Below, piece by piece: positions 28,607 through 38,301 of a DNA stretch of 64,000 nucleotides. Numbering within the stretch: position 1 is the stretch's first letter; every line of letters starts with the position of its first letter. Both the position numbers and the translations under genes were made by a program. The DNA comes from Hoeflea sp. (GTDB lineage: Bacteria > Pseudomonadota > Alphaproteobacteria > Rhizobiales > Rhizobiaceae), in contig NZ_NVXQ01000022.1 in the NCBI RefSeq assembly GCF_002733955.1, positions 113,352 through 177,351 on the forward strand, in the 5' to 3' direction. The notes under the pieces were generated by a model that searched no databases, had not been told where the DNA came from, and saw only the letters and a list, made by a program, of their open reading frames with translations.

Positions 28607-29721
28607 GTGAACGCGACCCCGGGACCGAGCCCCGCAAACCTCGCTCCTTCGGCATGGACGACCCTGCGGCAAAGCCGTCTCCTGACACGCCGGAGCCCCA
28701 GGACCGGCCAAGGCAAAAGCCGCGCAAGCCCGCAGCCATCCCGGTCGACGCCTCGCTGAAGATGGCGCAGGACGATCCGTTCGTCGCCGCCTCAGAGCTT
28801 GAGGCGCTGACCCCGCCACCGGCCACTGCCCGCCCTCGGCGGCTGACTGCCGGCAAGGTGCTGATGACCAGTCTCGGCCTGCTTCTGGCGCTGGCGCTTG
28901 GCATCTGGACCGACAGCCTGATCCGCAGCCTTTTCGAACGCGTGCCCTGGCTTGGCTGGGTTGCCAGTGCCGCCGCAGCTATTGCCGCCCTGGCTCTGGT
29001 CGTGCTTGTCGTCAAGGAGATCCTCGGCATCCGCCGGCTGGCCAAGGTTGCTCATCTGCGCGAGACTGTCGCGGCGAAATCCAGGTCCGCGACCGCCAAG
29101 GAAGCCAGGTCCCTTACGGCTGAAGTCTCAAGCCTTGTCTCGGTCAACCCGCTCACCGCCCGCGGCCGCAGGAACCTCAAGGCGCTCGATGACGAAATCA
29201 TCGATGGCCCGCACTATCTCGCCTTTGCAGAGCGCGAACTCATGTCCCCGCTCGACCGGCAGGCGCGGCTGCTCACCGTCAATGCCGCCAAGCGGGTCTC
29301 GGTGGTGACCGCTGTCAGCCCGCGCGCCTTTGTCGATCTCGCCTATGTCGGCTTCGAGGCGGTGCGCCTGATCCGTGCGCTCGCCGAACTCTATGGCGGA
29401 CGCCCCGGCACCATCGGCATGATCCGGCTGTTCCGCGATGTGATAGCGCATCTGGCTGTCACGGGCGCCATCGCCGCCGGCGACAGCCTGATCCAGCAGG
29501 TGGTCGGCCATGGCGTTGCGGCAAAACTCTCGGCCCGCCTCGGCGAAGGCGTGATCAACGGGCTTATGACGGCGCGGATCGGCATTTCCGCCATGGACCT
29601 GTGCCGGCCGATGCCGTTCGCCGCCCTCAAGCGCCCCGGTATCGGGGATTTCATGGCCGATATCACGAATTTTGCCGGAAATACCGACAAGTCCGAAGCA
29701 ACCAGCCGCAAACCGCTATGA
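28603..29721 (+). CDS. ycjF: YcjF-like (UPF0283) membrane protein
   Basis: A 372-residue protein of the TIGR01620/UPF0283 family. Two membrane helices are close together near residues 85-105 and 115-135 (VLMTSLGLLLALALGIW and WVASAAAAIAALALVVLVV); the C-terminal part has LLTVNAAKRVSVVTAVSPRA and GLMTARIGISAMDLCRPMPF, typical of YcjF. It has a basic, proline-rich N-terminus of about 80 residues. Translational coupling with ycjX and their conserved pairing across proteobacteria suggest a membrane-located GTPase complex. The exact function is unknown. Confidence 0.88.
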   Translation: MSERDPGTEPRKPRSFGMDDPAAKPSPDTPEPQDRPRQKPRKPAAIPVDASLKMAQDDPFVAASELEALTPPPATARPRRLTAGKVLMTSLGLLLALALGIWTDSLIRSLFERVPWLGWVASAAAAIAALALVVLVVKEILGIRRLAKVAHLRETVAAKSRSATAKEARSLTAEVSSLVSVNPLTARGRRNLKALDDEIIDGPHYLAFAERELMSPLDRQARLLTVNAAKRVSVVTAVSPRAFVDLAYVGFEAVRLIRALAELYGGRPGTIGMIRLFRDVIAHLAVTGAIAAGDSLIQQVVGHGVAAKLSARLGEGVINGLMTARIGISAMDLCRPMPFAALKRPGIGDFMADITNFAGNTDKSEATSRKPL

Positions 29722-29818
29722 AATTCGCAGAAACTGTGAATATAGTGCAGCCGATTACCATCCGTTAACCATTCTGCGTCAGGGTCGGGCTTCCTTTCCA
29801 GCCGCAACAGGTGTGACC

Positions 29819-30358
29819 ATGTTCTCGAAGTTTCGCATCATTCCACTGTGTCTTGCGGCCATCGCCCTGTCATCCACCGCCCCGTCTCAGGCGCGTGACA
29901 AAGACACCGTGTTCTTCGAATCTGTCGCTGGTGAATGGAAGGGTCCGGGCGAAATCGTTGCCGGCAAGTACAAGGGCACGAAGTTCGTCTGCAACCTCTC
30001 CGGCGATCCCGTTGCAGGCAAGGCTGCCGGTATCTCGCTCGACGGCCACTGCCGCGTCGGCGTCTTCAATCAGAAAATGTCAGCCCTGATCACCCGCAAG
30101 GGAAAAACCTATACCGGCCGCTTCCTCGACGGCTCGGCTGGCGACGGCCTCGACATCGTCTCCGGCAAGATCACCCGCGACCGCGCCATCATGGGCATCA
30201 ACCGCAAGTCCCTCGATGGCGCAATGATTGCGCGTCTGCATGACGAGGAAACCATGAATGTCACCATTTCCGTCAAGGTCGGCAAGGAAATGGTCCCGGT
30301 AATCGGCATGACCCTGAAGCGCGGCGCACGCAAGCTGGCATCCGGCGTTCTGCGCTGA
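29819..30358 (+). CDS. Secreted hypothetical protein
   Basis: A 179-residue protein with a signal peptide MFSKFRIIPLCLAAIALSS and a probable cleavage after QA near residue 26. The mature part has repeated glycine-containing strands: EWKGPGEIVAGKYKGTKFVCNLSG, split here as EWKGPGEIV and KYKGTKFVCNL, then GISLDGHCRVG, suggesting a lipocalin-like or beta-barrel fold of the kind found in rhizobial periplasmic proteins. Two cysteines (in FVCNL and GHCRV) could form a disulfide. I recognise no named family with certainty. The start has an AGGTGTGACC stretch upstream. A TTAACCAT motif lies 47 bases upstream of the start. Confidence 0.75.
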   Translation: MFSKFRIIPLCLAAIALSSTAPSQARDKDTVFFESVAGEWKGPGEIVAGKYKGTKFVCNLSGDPVAGKAAGISLDGHCRVGVFNQKMSALITRKGKTYTGRFLDGSAGDGLDIVSGKITRDRAIMGINRKSLDGAMIARLHDEETMNVTISVKVGKEMVPVIGMTLKRGARKLASGVLR

Positions 30359-30695
30359 TCAGCCAAGCTTAATTCCCCTTTACCCAAGATCGCCTTTCCG
30401 GCTGTCTTTCCCGCTGCACATGTGCGAGCGGCCATTTTACTGTCCCATAAGCACATGAATTCATGACGCTTTGCCGTGCCGTGCCTTTCGGCATGCATGC
30501 TTAACGGCAAACGTCACGCCGTTAAGAATCCATCAACAACTTCCTGCTTTTCTTCTCTTCACTGGGTGTGTTTCTCTCCTCGATATTTCGCCAACTGCCG
30601 CTTGTTATTGCCGTTCCGATACTTCGAACTGATTGCACTGAAAATCTGGCGACAAATTCTGATTTTCAGCAATTTAAGGACCAGGACATCTTTCA
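30359..30695. other. Intergenic region before the chemoreceptor gene
   Basis: No gene. It contains a nine-base inverted repeat, CTTAACGGC (30500-30508) and GCCGTTAAG (30518-30526), with a nine-base spacer, about 170 bases upstream of the receptor start. The last 150 bases are A+T-rich and must hold the promoter. AGGACCAGGA sits about nine bases before the ATG at 30696. Confidence 0.6.
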
Positions 30696-32972
30696 ATGAA
30701 CAATTCTGCCGAAAAGACCGCCCCCAAGGGACTTCTTTCATCCGTAAAGGCCAAAGTCGCAGCACTGGTGCTGGGCGCAACACTCGTGTCCTGCATGTCG
30801 GTGGGGCTGATCAGCTATCAGATCGGCAAGGCCGGCCTGATTACGGCGAGTGAGGCGAAACTCGATGCGATTGCCGAGAACCAGTCGAAAGCACTTCGCA
30901 ACTATGCCACCCGGATCGACCAGTCCCTCGCAGAGCTGAGCCAGAACGTGGCCATCAGCGAAGTCGTGGACTCTGTCGCCAACATCAACGAGATGGAATT
31001 CTCCGACATACGGGCGACATTTCAGATCGAAGGCGCGACGCCCGAGGAACGCACCCGCATTGATGGCGCCGACACCAAGCTGATTTACGCCATCAAGCAC
31101 TCCAGCATCCATGGCGGACTTGTGAGCGCCCGCGACAACACCAATGTCAGCGACATCTACATCATGAACCCCAAGGGCCTGATCATGTACAGCGTGATCA
31201 AGGACGGACGGTTCATGTCCCATGTCACCGATCCCGGAAACGAGCAGCTCAACGCCCTGTTTGAATTGGCCAATGCCGGCGAGATGGACCAGACCCACAA
31301 GACCGGATTTGTCCAGTTTGAAGCCGAGGATGGCAATGTTTCAGCCTTCGTGGCCCGTCCGCTGGCGGTTTCCTTCTGGGGCAAGGTCATCCGGAAGGGT
31401 GTCGTCATCGTCCGCGTGTCCGCCTCGAAACTCGCCTCTGTGGTCACCCCCGAAGGTATCGGCAAAACGGTCGACGAAGCCTATCTGCTCGGACCTGACA
31501 AGACCTTCCTTGCCGGCGCCCGCTCCTCCGATGGACCAGTCTCGAGCGAGCTGCTCAAGGCTGCAAGCTCCGGCACTGTCGGATCCGTGTTTGCGCCCAG
31601 CGGTGACGCACGGCTGCTTTACTCCTATCAGCCTGTCGAACTGTTCGGCACGGCCAACACGCTGGCGATCGGCCAGGATGAAAGCCGCGTGCTGGCCTCC
31701 GCGAACGAACTCGCGCGCTGGGCACTGCTGGCCACCATCGCGGTTCTCATCTGCATGGGCGCCGTCGGCCTGGCCGTCTCGACGCGGCTGACCAGACCGC
31801 TCACCGTGCTGGCCGGACTGATGGAACGTCTCAACGCCGGCGATCAGACCATCGAGGTCACTTCGACCGGACGTGGCGACGAGATCGGAACCATGGCGCG
31901 CGCCCTCGAAAGCTTCCGTCACAATGCGGTCGAGAAAGTCCGCATGGAAGATGAGGCACGCCAGCGCGGTGCGGAACTCGATTCCGAACGCCAGCGCAAC
32001 GACACTGAGAGAGCCCGGAGCGCCAAGGAACTCGAAGATGCGGTCTCCGCCCTCGCCGAAGGTCTTCGAAGCCTTTCGCGCGGGGAACTCAACCTGCAGA
32101 TCGCCACGCCCTTCACCTCGTCGCTCGACCAGTTGCGGATCGACTTCAACCAGTCCGTGGCGCAACTGGAGATCACCATGCGGTCGATCATGACCAGCGC
32201 CGATGCGATCCGCGCCGGCTCGGGTGATCTCAAATCCGCGTCTTCGAACCTTGCCGAGCGGACCGAACGCCAGGCCGCATCGCTTGAAGAGGTCGCAGCC
32301 TCGCTGGGCGAGATGACCGGTTCGGTCAACGAAGCGCTCGAGCGCTGCAACACCGCGGTCGAAATCGCCGCATCGGCGCGCGAAAACGCAAACTCCTCCT
32401 CAACCATCGTCAAGGACGCCATTGTCGCCATGGAGCGGCTTGAAGGCTCGTCGTCGGAAATCCGCAAGATCATCGATGTCATCGATCAGATCGCCTTCCA
32501 GACGAACCTTCTGGCCCTCAACGCCGGTGTGGAAGCAGCTCGCGCCGGTGAAGCAGGCAAGGGTTTTGCCGTCGTGGCCCAGGAGGTGCGCGAACTGGCG
32601 CAACGCTCATCGGCCGCCGCCCGCGACATCAGCGAATTGATCAACACCTCCTCCACCGATGTCGAAAACGGCGTCGCTCTGGTTCTGCGGACCAGCGAAA
32701 GCCTTCAGGTCATCGAACAGAGCATCGCCACCATCAACAGCCACATCGGAACCATCGCCGACGGCTCGCGGGAACAGGCGGGTCGTGTTCAGGCCATCAA
32801 TGCCTCGGTGCAGGATCTTGACCAGATGACGCAGCAGAATGCCGCAATGGTCGAACAGACCACGGCCGCAGCCTTTGGCCTCTCCGGCGAAGCCGACGGC
32901 CTGACCGGCCAGATCGCGCATTTCACCATCAGCGAGGCTCAGCAAGAGCAGCAGCAGCAACACGCGGCTTGA
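30696..32972 (+). CDS. Methyl-accepting chemotaxis protein
   Basis: A 758-residue transmembrane chemoreceptor. Membrane helices at about 21-41 and 342-363 enclose a 300-residue periplasmic sensor with a Cache-like pattern (VSDIYIMNPKGLIMYS, SFWGKVIRKGVVIVRVS). HAMP domains at about 364-416 and 450-505 follow, then the cytoplasmic signalling coiled coil with the conserved hairpin tip (EVRELAQRSSAAARDI) and the methylation-type helices on both sides. The C-terminus is glutamine-rich (QEQQQQH) and lacks a NWETF-like CheR tether. The ligand is unknown. It stands alone, with a probable terminator after it. No che genes are nearby. Confidence 0.93.
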   Translation: MNNSAEKTAPKGLLSSVKAKVAALVLGATLVSCMSVGLISYQIGKAGLITASEAKLDAIAENQSKALRNYATRIDQSLAELSQNVAISEVVDSVANINEMEFSDIRATFQIEGATPEERTRIDGADTKLIYAIKHSSIHGGLVSARDNTNVSDIYIMNPKGLIMYSVIKDGRFMSHVTDPGNEQLNALFELANAGEMDQTHKTGFVQFEAEDGNVSAFVARPLAVSFWGKVIRKGVVIVRVSASKLASVVTPEGIGKTVDEAYLLGPDKTFLAGARSSDGPVSSELLKAASSGTVGSVFAPSGDARLLYSYQPVELFGTANTLAIGQDESRVLASANELARWALLATIAVLICMGAVGLAVSTRLTRPLTVLAGLMERLNAGDQTIEVTSTGRGDEIGTMARALESFRHNAVEKVRMEDEARQRGAELDSERQRNDTERARSAKELEDAVSALAEGLRSLSRGELNLQIATPFTSSLDQLRIDFNQSVAQLEITMRSIMTSADAIRAGSGDLKSASSNLAERTERQAASLEEVAASLGEMTGSVNEALERCNTAVEIAASARENANSSSTIVKDAIVAMERLEGSSSEIRKIIDVIDQIAFQTNLLALNAGVEAARAGEAGKGFAVVAQEVRELAQRSSAAARDISELINTSSTDVENGVALVLRTSESLQVIEQSIATINSHIGTIADGSREQAGRVQAINASVQDLDQMTQQNAAMVEQTTAAAFGLSGEADGLTGQIAHFTISEAQQEQQQQHAA

Positions 32973-32991
32973 TCGGCTCCTCGCGCTTCCG

Positions 32992-33012
32992 GGCCGCCCT
33001 TCAGGGGCGGCC
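32992..33012 (+). terminator. Hairpin between the chemoreceptor and folK genes
   Basis: GGCCGCCC and GGGCGGCC form an eight-base G+C stem around a five-base loop, 20 bases after the receptor stop and 18 before the folK stop. A run of thymines (ATATTTTGG) follows after a few bases, so a shared terminator for the convergent genes is likely but the U-tract is not immediate. Confidence 0.5.
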
Positions 33013-33029
33013 TGAGCCATATTTTGGCT

Positions 33030-33560
33030 TCAGTCGCCGAGCTCCGTTTCGCGCCACCAGTCGCCAGACCGGCTCAGCGCTTCAATGCCTTCCGAATCCA
33101 CTTCGCTCGACCAGTCCGCAACACTTTGCAAATTGACCACCGCCTGAGGCGCGATATCGGCCAGCGGCACCATGACGAAGGCCCGCTCCGTCATCCGCGG
33201 ATGCGGCACGGTCAGATCGGCATGGTCGGACAGGAAGTCACCATGCAGCAGCACATCGAGATCGATCGTTCGAGGCCCCCAGCGGTCGGTTCGCACCCGG
33301 TCGAGCTGCAACTCGATGTCGAGACACACCTTCAACAGCTCGTGCGGATCAAGCGTGGTTTCAACCAGGGCGCAGGCATTGTGGAACCACTCCTGGTCGG
33401 TCTTGCCCCAGGGCGGCGTCCGGTAGAGCCGCGAGACCGTGCGAATGGTGATGTCGTCGCGCTGATCGAGCAGCTTCAGCGCCCGCGCCATGGTCCGGCG
33501 CGGATTGCCGATATTGCCGCCCAGCCCGATCGCCGCGATGTCGGTCTTGCGGTCAGGCAC
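33030..33560 (-). CDS. folK: 2-amino-4-hydroxy-6-hydroxymethyldihydropteridine pyrophosphokinase
   Basis: A 176-residue HPPK that transfers pyrophosphate from ATP to hydroxymethyl-dihydropterin, the step before dihydropteroate synthase. The motifs are IGLGGNIGNPRRTM at the N-terminus, RLYRTPPWGKTDQEWFHNA, and RWGPRTIDLDVLLHGD with the magnesium-binding aspartates, followed by VPHPRMTERAFVM. It starts with a GTG that overlaps folB by eight bases. Last gene of the folP-folB-folK unit. Confidence 0.95.
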   Translation of the reverse strand: MPDRKTDIAAIGLGGNIGNPRRTMARALKLLDQRDDITIRTVSRLYRTPPWGKTDQEWFHNACALVETTLDPHELLKVCLDIELQLDRVRTDRWGPRTIDLDVLLHGDFLSDHADLTVPHPRMTERAFVMVPLADIAPQAVVNLQSVADWSSEVDSEGIEALSRSGDWWRETELGD

Positions 33561-33921
33561 GATATTCGACCATCACTTCCGCATGATCGAGAATTCCCGG
33601 CACCGCAGCGCCCGGCTTGCGCACGGTGATCCGAGCCACCCGGATCTGCGAGAAGCGGGCGCAAAGCGCCTTTGCAACATCCATTGCCAAGGCTTCGATC
33701 AGGTAGCGCCGCTTGCCGGTGACAATCTCCTCGATCACTTGGAAAGCGATACCGTAATGCACCGTCCCCTCGATGTTGTCGGTCTCGAGCGCGTCGCCCG
33801 GGTCAACCTCCAGTTCGGCATCGACGAAGAAGCGCTGGCCAAGGAACTCTTCCTCGTCATGCACCCCATGGCGGGCGAAAAACGCGCAATTGGCAAGGCG
33901 GATTGTGTAGCTGTCAGCCAT
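33553..33921 (-). CDS. folB: Dihydroneopterin aldolase
   Basis: A 122-residue enzyme that cleaves 7,8-dihydroneopterin to hydroxymethyl-dihydropterin and glycolaldehyde. The start ATG at 33921 gives MADSYTIRLANCAFFARHGVHDEE; the FARHGVHDEEEFLGQRF core, the glutamate before LGQ and IEALAMDVA with its lysine-neighbouring region fit FolB. It overlaps folP by eight bases upstream and folK by eight bases downstream, giving a tightly coupled cluster. Confidence 0.95.
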   Translation of the reverse strand: MADSYTIRLANCAFFARHGVHDEEEFLGQRFFVDAELEVDPGDALETDNIEGTVHYGIAFQVIEEIVTGKRRYLIEALAMDVAKALCARFSQIRVARITVRKPGAAVPGILDHAEVMVEYRA

Positions 33922-34792
33922 GACGGGGCTCCTTTTCGCGGCTGCTTTGAACCATCGCGTCCGCAACCGCAAGCCCGTCCTTGTTCAAAGCCACATTGTG
34001 GACCCGGAACATCGCAGCTCCTGCGAGCCTCAGCGCCACGCTGGTCGCCACCGTGCCGACATCCCGGTCCGCTGCTTCCCGCCCGGTGAGGGTTCCGATA
34101 AACCGCTTGCGCGAGGTGCCCGCCAGCAAGGGAAATCCGAGCCTGTGCAATTCGGCAAAGCGCGTCATCAGTTCGAGATTGTCACGCCCGTCCTTGGCAA
34201 AGCCGAAGCCGGGATCGAGGATGATCTGATCGTCAGAAATCCCCGCCTTCCGGGCGTTTTCAAGTGACGTCGCAAACCAGTGAAACTGGTCTTCGACAAG
34301 ATCCGGCAGGCAATCGCGCTCGCGGCCCGTATGCATGATGGCAACCCCGGCCCCGGCCTCGGCAATCACCCTCGCCATACCGTCTTCGCGCTGCAGTCCC
34401 CAGACATCGTTGATCAGGTGCGCGCCGGCGGCGAGCGCAAGCCGCGCCGTCTCCGCCCGCCAGGTGTCGACCGAGACCAGCACATCATCACGCCCGCTCA
34501 GCGCCTCGATCGCCGGCATGATTCTGCGCTGCTCTTCAAGCGCCGTGACCGGATCCGCGCCGGGACGGGTCGATTCACCGCCGATATCGATGATGTCGGC
34601 CCCCTCGCCCACCATGCCAAGCGCCGCCTTCACCGCAGCATCGGCGGTGTCATGACGGCCGCCGTCGGAAAACGAATCCGGCGTCACATTGACAATCCCC
34701 ATCAGCTGCGAGCGCGGTCCGAGTTCCATCGTCCTGCCACGGCCAAGCCGCAATTTTGTCGGATCAAAGACGCTGTCGGGCGGCAATTGCAT
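33914..34792 (-). CDS. folP: Dihydropteroate synthase
   Basis: A 292-residue TIM-barrel enzyme joining the pterin with p-aminobenzoate, the target of sulfonamides. Conserved blocks are LMGIVNVTPDSFSDGG, IDIGGESTRPGADPV, LVSVDTWRAETARLAL, HLINDVWGLQ, LDPGFGFAKDGRDN and LLAGTSRKRFIG. It begins with ATG at 34792 and heads the folP-folB-folK transcript; it has a TAC-rich 106-base gap before the divergent DUF922 gene. Length is normal. Confidence 0.96.
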   Translation of the reverse strand: MQLPPDSVFDPTKLRLGRGRTMELGPRSQLMGIVNVTPDSFSDGGRHDTADAAVKAALGMVGEGADIIDIGGESTRPGADPVTALEEQRRIMPAIEALSGRDDVLVSVDTWRAETARLALAAGAHLINDVWGLQREDGMARVIAEAGAGVAIMHTGRERDCLPDLVEDQFHWFATSLENARKAGISDDQIILDPGFGFAKDGRDNLELMTRFAELHRLGFPLLAGTSRKRFIGTLTGREAADRDVGTVATSVALRLAGAAMFRVHNVALNKDGLAVADAMVQSSREKEPRHG

Positions 34793-34898
34793 GGCGGTGT
34801 TATCCCCGGACCTGTGGCAATATGGTTACCGGTTCCTGTTGCATGAGCCAGCTGCATGACGCAAGTTCCACCACAGTGTTTCTGACCGGGAGTATTTC

Positions 34899-35513
34899 AT
34901 GCGCCGCCTCCGCCTTGTCCTGATGGCCCTGTTGCTGTGCGCATCTGCTGTGACCAGCGCTTCGGCGCCGGTCATCACCAAGACCTATTCCTATTTCGAT
35001 ATCCGCGGCCTCACCGGGGCTGACATCGAGCGCGAACTGTCAATGCGTGGCCCCAAGCTTGACAAGACAGGCATCAGGCACCCCGGCGCCACCAGGATCA
35101 AGCTCGGCGGCTCGGTCGACTACAGGAGTTCCAACGGCCGTTGTCGCGTGCTTGACGCCAAGGTGACCCTGGAAACCCACCTCACCCTGCCGCGCTGGAA
35201 GGACCGTCACCGTGCCAGCCGCGAGACAGTGCTGGTCTGGGACACCTTGTCCTCCGACATCAAGCGCCATGAAGAACGCCACGCCGAAATCGCCCGCCAG
35301 CACGCCCGCAAACTGGAAAAGTCGCTCGAAGCCTTGCATCCCGAACGGACCTGCAAGCAGATGGAGGCCCGCGTCGAGGCAACCAGCAAGCGGATCATCG
35401 AGGCTCACGCTGCCGACCAGCAGAGGTTCGACCGGGTCGAGGCCGCAAGCTTCGAGCGCCGCATGCTCAGAATGCTCCGCTTCAAGGTTAAGAAGCACAA
35501 CAACCGTAGCTAG
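34899..35513 (+). CDS. DUF922 putative secreted zinc-dependent protease
   Basis: A 204-residue protein with an N-terminal signal peptide (about 1-23, MRRLRLVLMALLLCASA). The mature region is the DUF922 domain: YFDIRGLTGADIEREL, then YRSSNGRCRVLDAKVTLE and the zincin-type HEERH at 124-128 with an additional histidine at 135. The family is annotated as predicted Zn-dependent protease and exported; its substrate is unknown. The C-terminal basic tail (RMLRFKVKKHNNRS) is unusual for a secreted protein. It is monocistronic and divergent from folP. Confidence 0.82.
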   Translation: MRRLRLVLMALLLCASAVTSASAPVITKTYSYFDIRGLTGADIERELSMRGPKLDKTGIRHPGATRIKLGGSVDYRSSNGRCRVLDAKVTLETHLTLPRWKDRHRASRETVLVWDTLSSDIKRHEERHAEIARQHARKLEKSLEALHPERTCKQMEARVEATSKRIIEAHAADQQRFDRVEAASFERRMLRMLRFKVKKHNNRS

Positions 35514-35863
35514 ACCAACGGGCACTGACACCGCTTTCGGCCAGCCGTCGCCATTCGCGCTTCTTTCGGGATCACCGGTGCGGGACGCCAGATGAGCGTG
35601 TCACGCCGCCGCGGCAGGAACCGGACCGCATCGGCACCCAAGAATACCAGCCGCAGGATGTGTCCCATGCGGTCCCGAAACGGGCGCAGATTGCTGTCGT
35701 CGGCATGACGTCACACGATCGAGCAAGAAATCTGCGACGGCAACACCGAGAAAAGATTCCATTATCTGGAAACAAAACAGACAGTTGCACTACAACTATT
35801 ACAAAGACCCCAAGTTTCCACCGGGCATTACTGGCAATATTCGCGCAAGCAACTCTATATAAG

Positions 35864-36005
35864 ATGTAGCTTAAGGGACAGTTTTGAGCAATTGATTCGG
35901 TTTCCCCGGCGCAAGGATGCCGCCCGGCGGTCCTCCCTCGTCAGGCTTGACACCTAGGCGCCTGTTGGCCCCGCTTTCCTCGCATCGGAAAGCGGGGTCC
36001 TTTTT
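35864..36005 (+). ncRNA. Candidate trans-acting small RNA
   Basis: A promoter-like TATATAAG (35856-35863) is followed about 100 bases later by a strong Rho-independent terminator on the same strand, with no open frame of note between. Inside are possible stems CAGGC/GCCTG (35942-35946 and 35960-35964) and a TCCTCCCT stretch at 35931, an anti-Shine-Dalgarno sequence typical of rhizobial cuckoo-type (alpha-r14-like) small RNAs. Length would be about 130-140 nucleotides. The exact start is a guess; the class is inference. Confidence 0.4.
35967..36005 (+). terminator. Rho-independent terminator of candidate small RNA
   Basis: CCCCGCTTTCC and GGAAAGCGGGG form a perfect 11-base stem around a seven-base loop, followed by TCCTTTTT. 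The T-tract is only on the plus strand, so the terminator serves a plus-strand transcript that is not accounted for by an adjacent gene (the DUF922 stop is 450 bases upstream). Confidence 0.88.
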
Positions 36006-36040
36006 CTGTCCGTTTCGGACGAAGTACTTGAAAGAACTTG

Positions 36041-37093
<1,053 letters not shown>

Positions 37094-37414
37094 TCAGGCC
37101 TGTCGCTCAGGCACATGAACCACCAGACCCTCAAGTTCATCGCGAACCTTGACCTGGCAGGACAACCGCGAGGTCGGACGCACGTCGAACGCGAAGTCGA
37201 GCATGTCCTCTTCCATCGCCTCGGGCGACCCGACGACCTCGACCCATTTTTCATCGATATACACATGGCAGGTTGCGCAAGCGCACGCACCTCCGCATTC
37301 GGCCTCGATGCCGGGCACGGAGTTGCGGATCGCGTTTTCCATGACGGTCGAGCCGTTTTCGGCATCAACGTCAAAACGCGTGCCGTCGAAAGCGACAAGT
37401 GTGATTTTGGTCAT
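37094..37414 (-). CDS. Adrenodoxin-type [2Fe-2S] ferredoxin
   Basis: A 106-residue ferredoxin starting at the ATG at 37414 ([17 protein letters not shown]). The four cluster cysteines are in CGGACACATC (three of them plus one spare) and LSCQ, and the HVYIDEKW and [10 protein letters not shown] segments match adrenodoxin/putidaredoxin-like proteins. Such ferredoxins feed cytochrome P450s, Fe-S assembly or other oxygenases. It is followed after 27 bases by its probable reductase. Neither P450 nor Isc genes are nearby, so the client is unknown. Confidence 0.93.
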   Translation of the reverse strand: MTKITLVAFDGTRFDVDAENGSTVMENAIRNSVPGIEAECGGACACATCHVYIDEKWVEVVGSPEAMEEDMLDFAFDVRPTSRLSCQVKVRDELEGLVVHVPERQA

Positions 37415-37556
37415 TACGGCCTCTGCTACAGTCTTGGGGTATGAGGCTTTCATACACGCTGGACTGTGTGAGGCAAGAATGAAAACCGCCCTGCGACAGT
37501 GATTCGCGGCATGGTTTTCTAAATTGACTGTTTACTGGCCGGATCGGCGCAAATTC

Positions 37557-37925
37557 TTATCGCATCAGCCCGACGATGAACGTATCCACCTCGACGACGG
37601 CCTTGGTGAAGGCTGCCACCGCTGCCGAGTTGCCAGGCTCGTTCTCGAGCATCGAGGCGCAGCGTGCCACATCCGATGCCCCGACGCCCTTGGCGGCGCC
37701 TGCAATCTTGTGTGCCAGTTCGGAGCGTGCATCTTTGTGCATCTCGCCAATTTGGGTCACGGCCTGGCGCGCCTGTCGGGCGAACAGGGCCAGCACTTCG
37801 GACTCAAGCGCCTTGTCGCCGCCGGTCTGGCGCGCCAGGTGCACCAGATCGATTGGCCGGCCACCGGAAGGGCGCGGCTGGACGTTGATTTCCTGAGCTT
37901 CGAACGCGATACCAAGTGCCGCCAT
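37557..37925 (-). CDS. Orphan HPt (histidine phosphotransfer) domain protein
   Basis: A 122-residue protein whose core fits an HPt four-helix domain. The phosphoacceptor is likely H72 in SELAHKIAGAAKGVGA, close to the canonical HxLKGxxxxxGA; the following ASMLENEPGN helix turn is typical too. There is no kinase or receiver domain and no adjacent two-component gene except at a distance (cckA, 13 kb away). It is monomeric-looking and distinct from the dimeric ChpT. A TTAACCAT motif on its coding strand lies about 100 bases upstream. Confidence 0.82.
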   Translation of the reverse strand: MAALGIAFEAQEINVQPRPSGGRPIDLVHLARQTGGDKALESEVLALFARQARQAVTQIGEMHKDARSELAHKIAGAAKGVGASDVARCASMLENEPGNSAAVAAFTKAVVEVDTFIVGLMR

Positions 37926-38301
37926 GGCGGAATTCCTTTACTTGAACATTGTCTGGATCAATCATGGCGCGGACGGTCTCTAGATCGGGTAAACAGCGGC
38001 GCTATGGTGAAGGCAAAAATTGCCGCTATGGTTAACGGCTCGTAAATATGGCGTTTCATTGACGTTTGTGCCTCTTTTTGAGACACGGGAACGTTAAAAA
38101 CCAGTGGATGCAGGGGCCATCCTACCGCTTTCATTTGTGAATTAGCTCCTTGTGTGTCACTAAATCGATAGTTTAAGGGGCCGGAAAACTGTTTTCCGGG
38201 TCCCATAGCGCATCCGAACGAGCCAGTTGCGCCGATCCGGACGCGCGAAAATGACAGGGAACATGCGCGAACCCTGTCTTTAGTAATGAGGCTTGAGTGG
38301 C
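37926..38301. other. Divergent promoter region of the HPt and GPR/RgsE-like genes
   Basis: No gene. The 376-base gap separates divergent genes and must contain both promoters. It holds ATGGTTAA at 38028-38035 (TTAACCAT on the minus strand), overlapping TTAA-N7-TAAA (38032-38046), which resembles CtrA binding sites. Upstream of the large gene, no clear ribosome binding site precedes the TTG at 38293; the ATG at 38302 follows GAGTGG. Confidence 0.55.

Larger units (their letters stand above)
35514..36040. other. Intergenic region with a candidate small RNA
   Basis: Between the convergent DUF922 and ferredoxin-reductase genes, no protein gene is convincing. The first 330 bases show nothing I can name. 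The A+T-rich segment 35740-35865 holds a promoter-like TATATAAG, and the segment 35864-36005 is described separately as a candidate ncRNA ending in a strong terminator. Confidence 0.6.

Noticed and set aside
34899..35513. Reading the DUF922 protein as a proven metalloprotease.
   Set aside because: HEERH matches the zincin motif, but the family has no established activity, so only a putative call is given.
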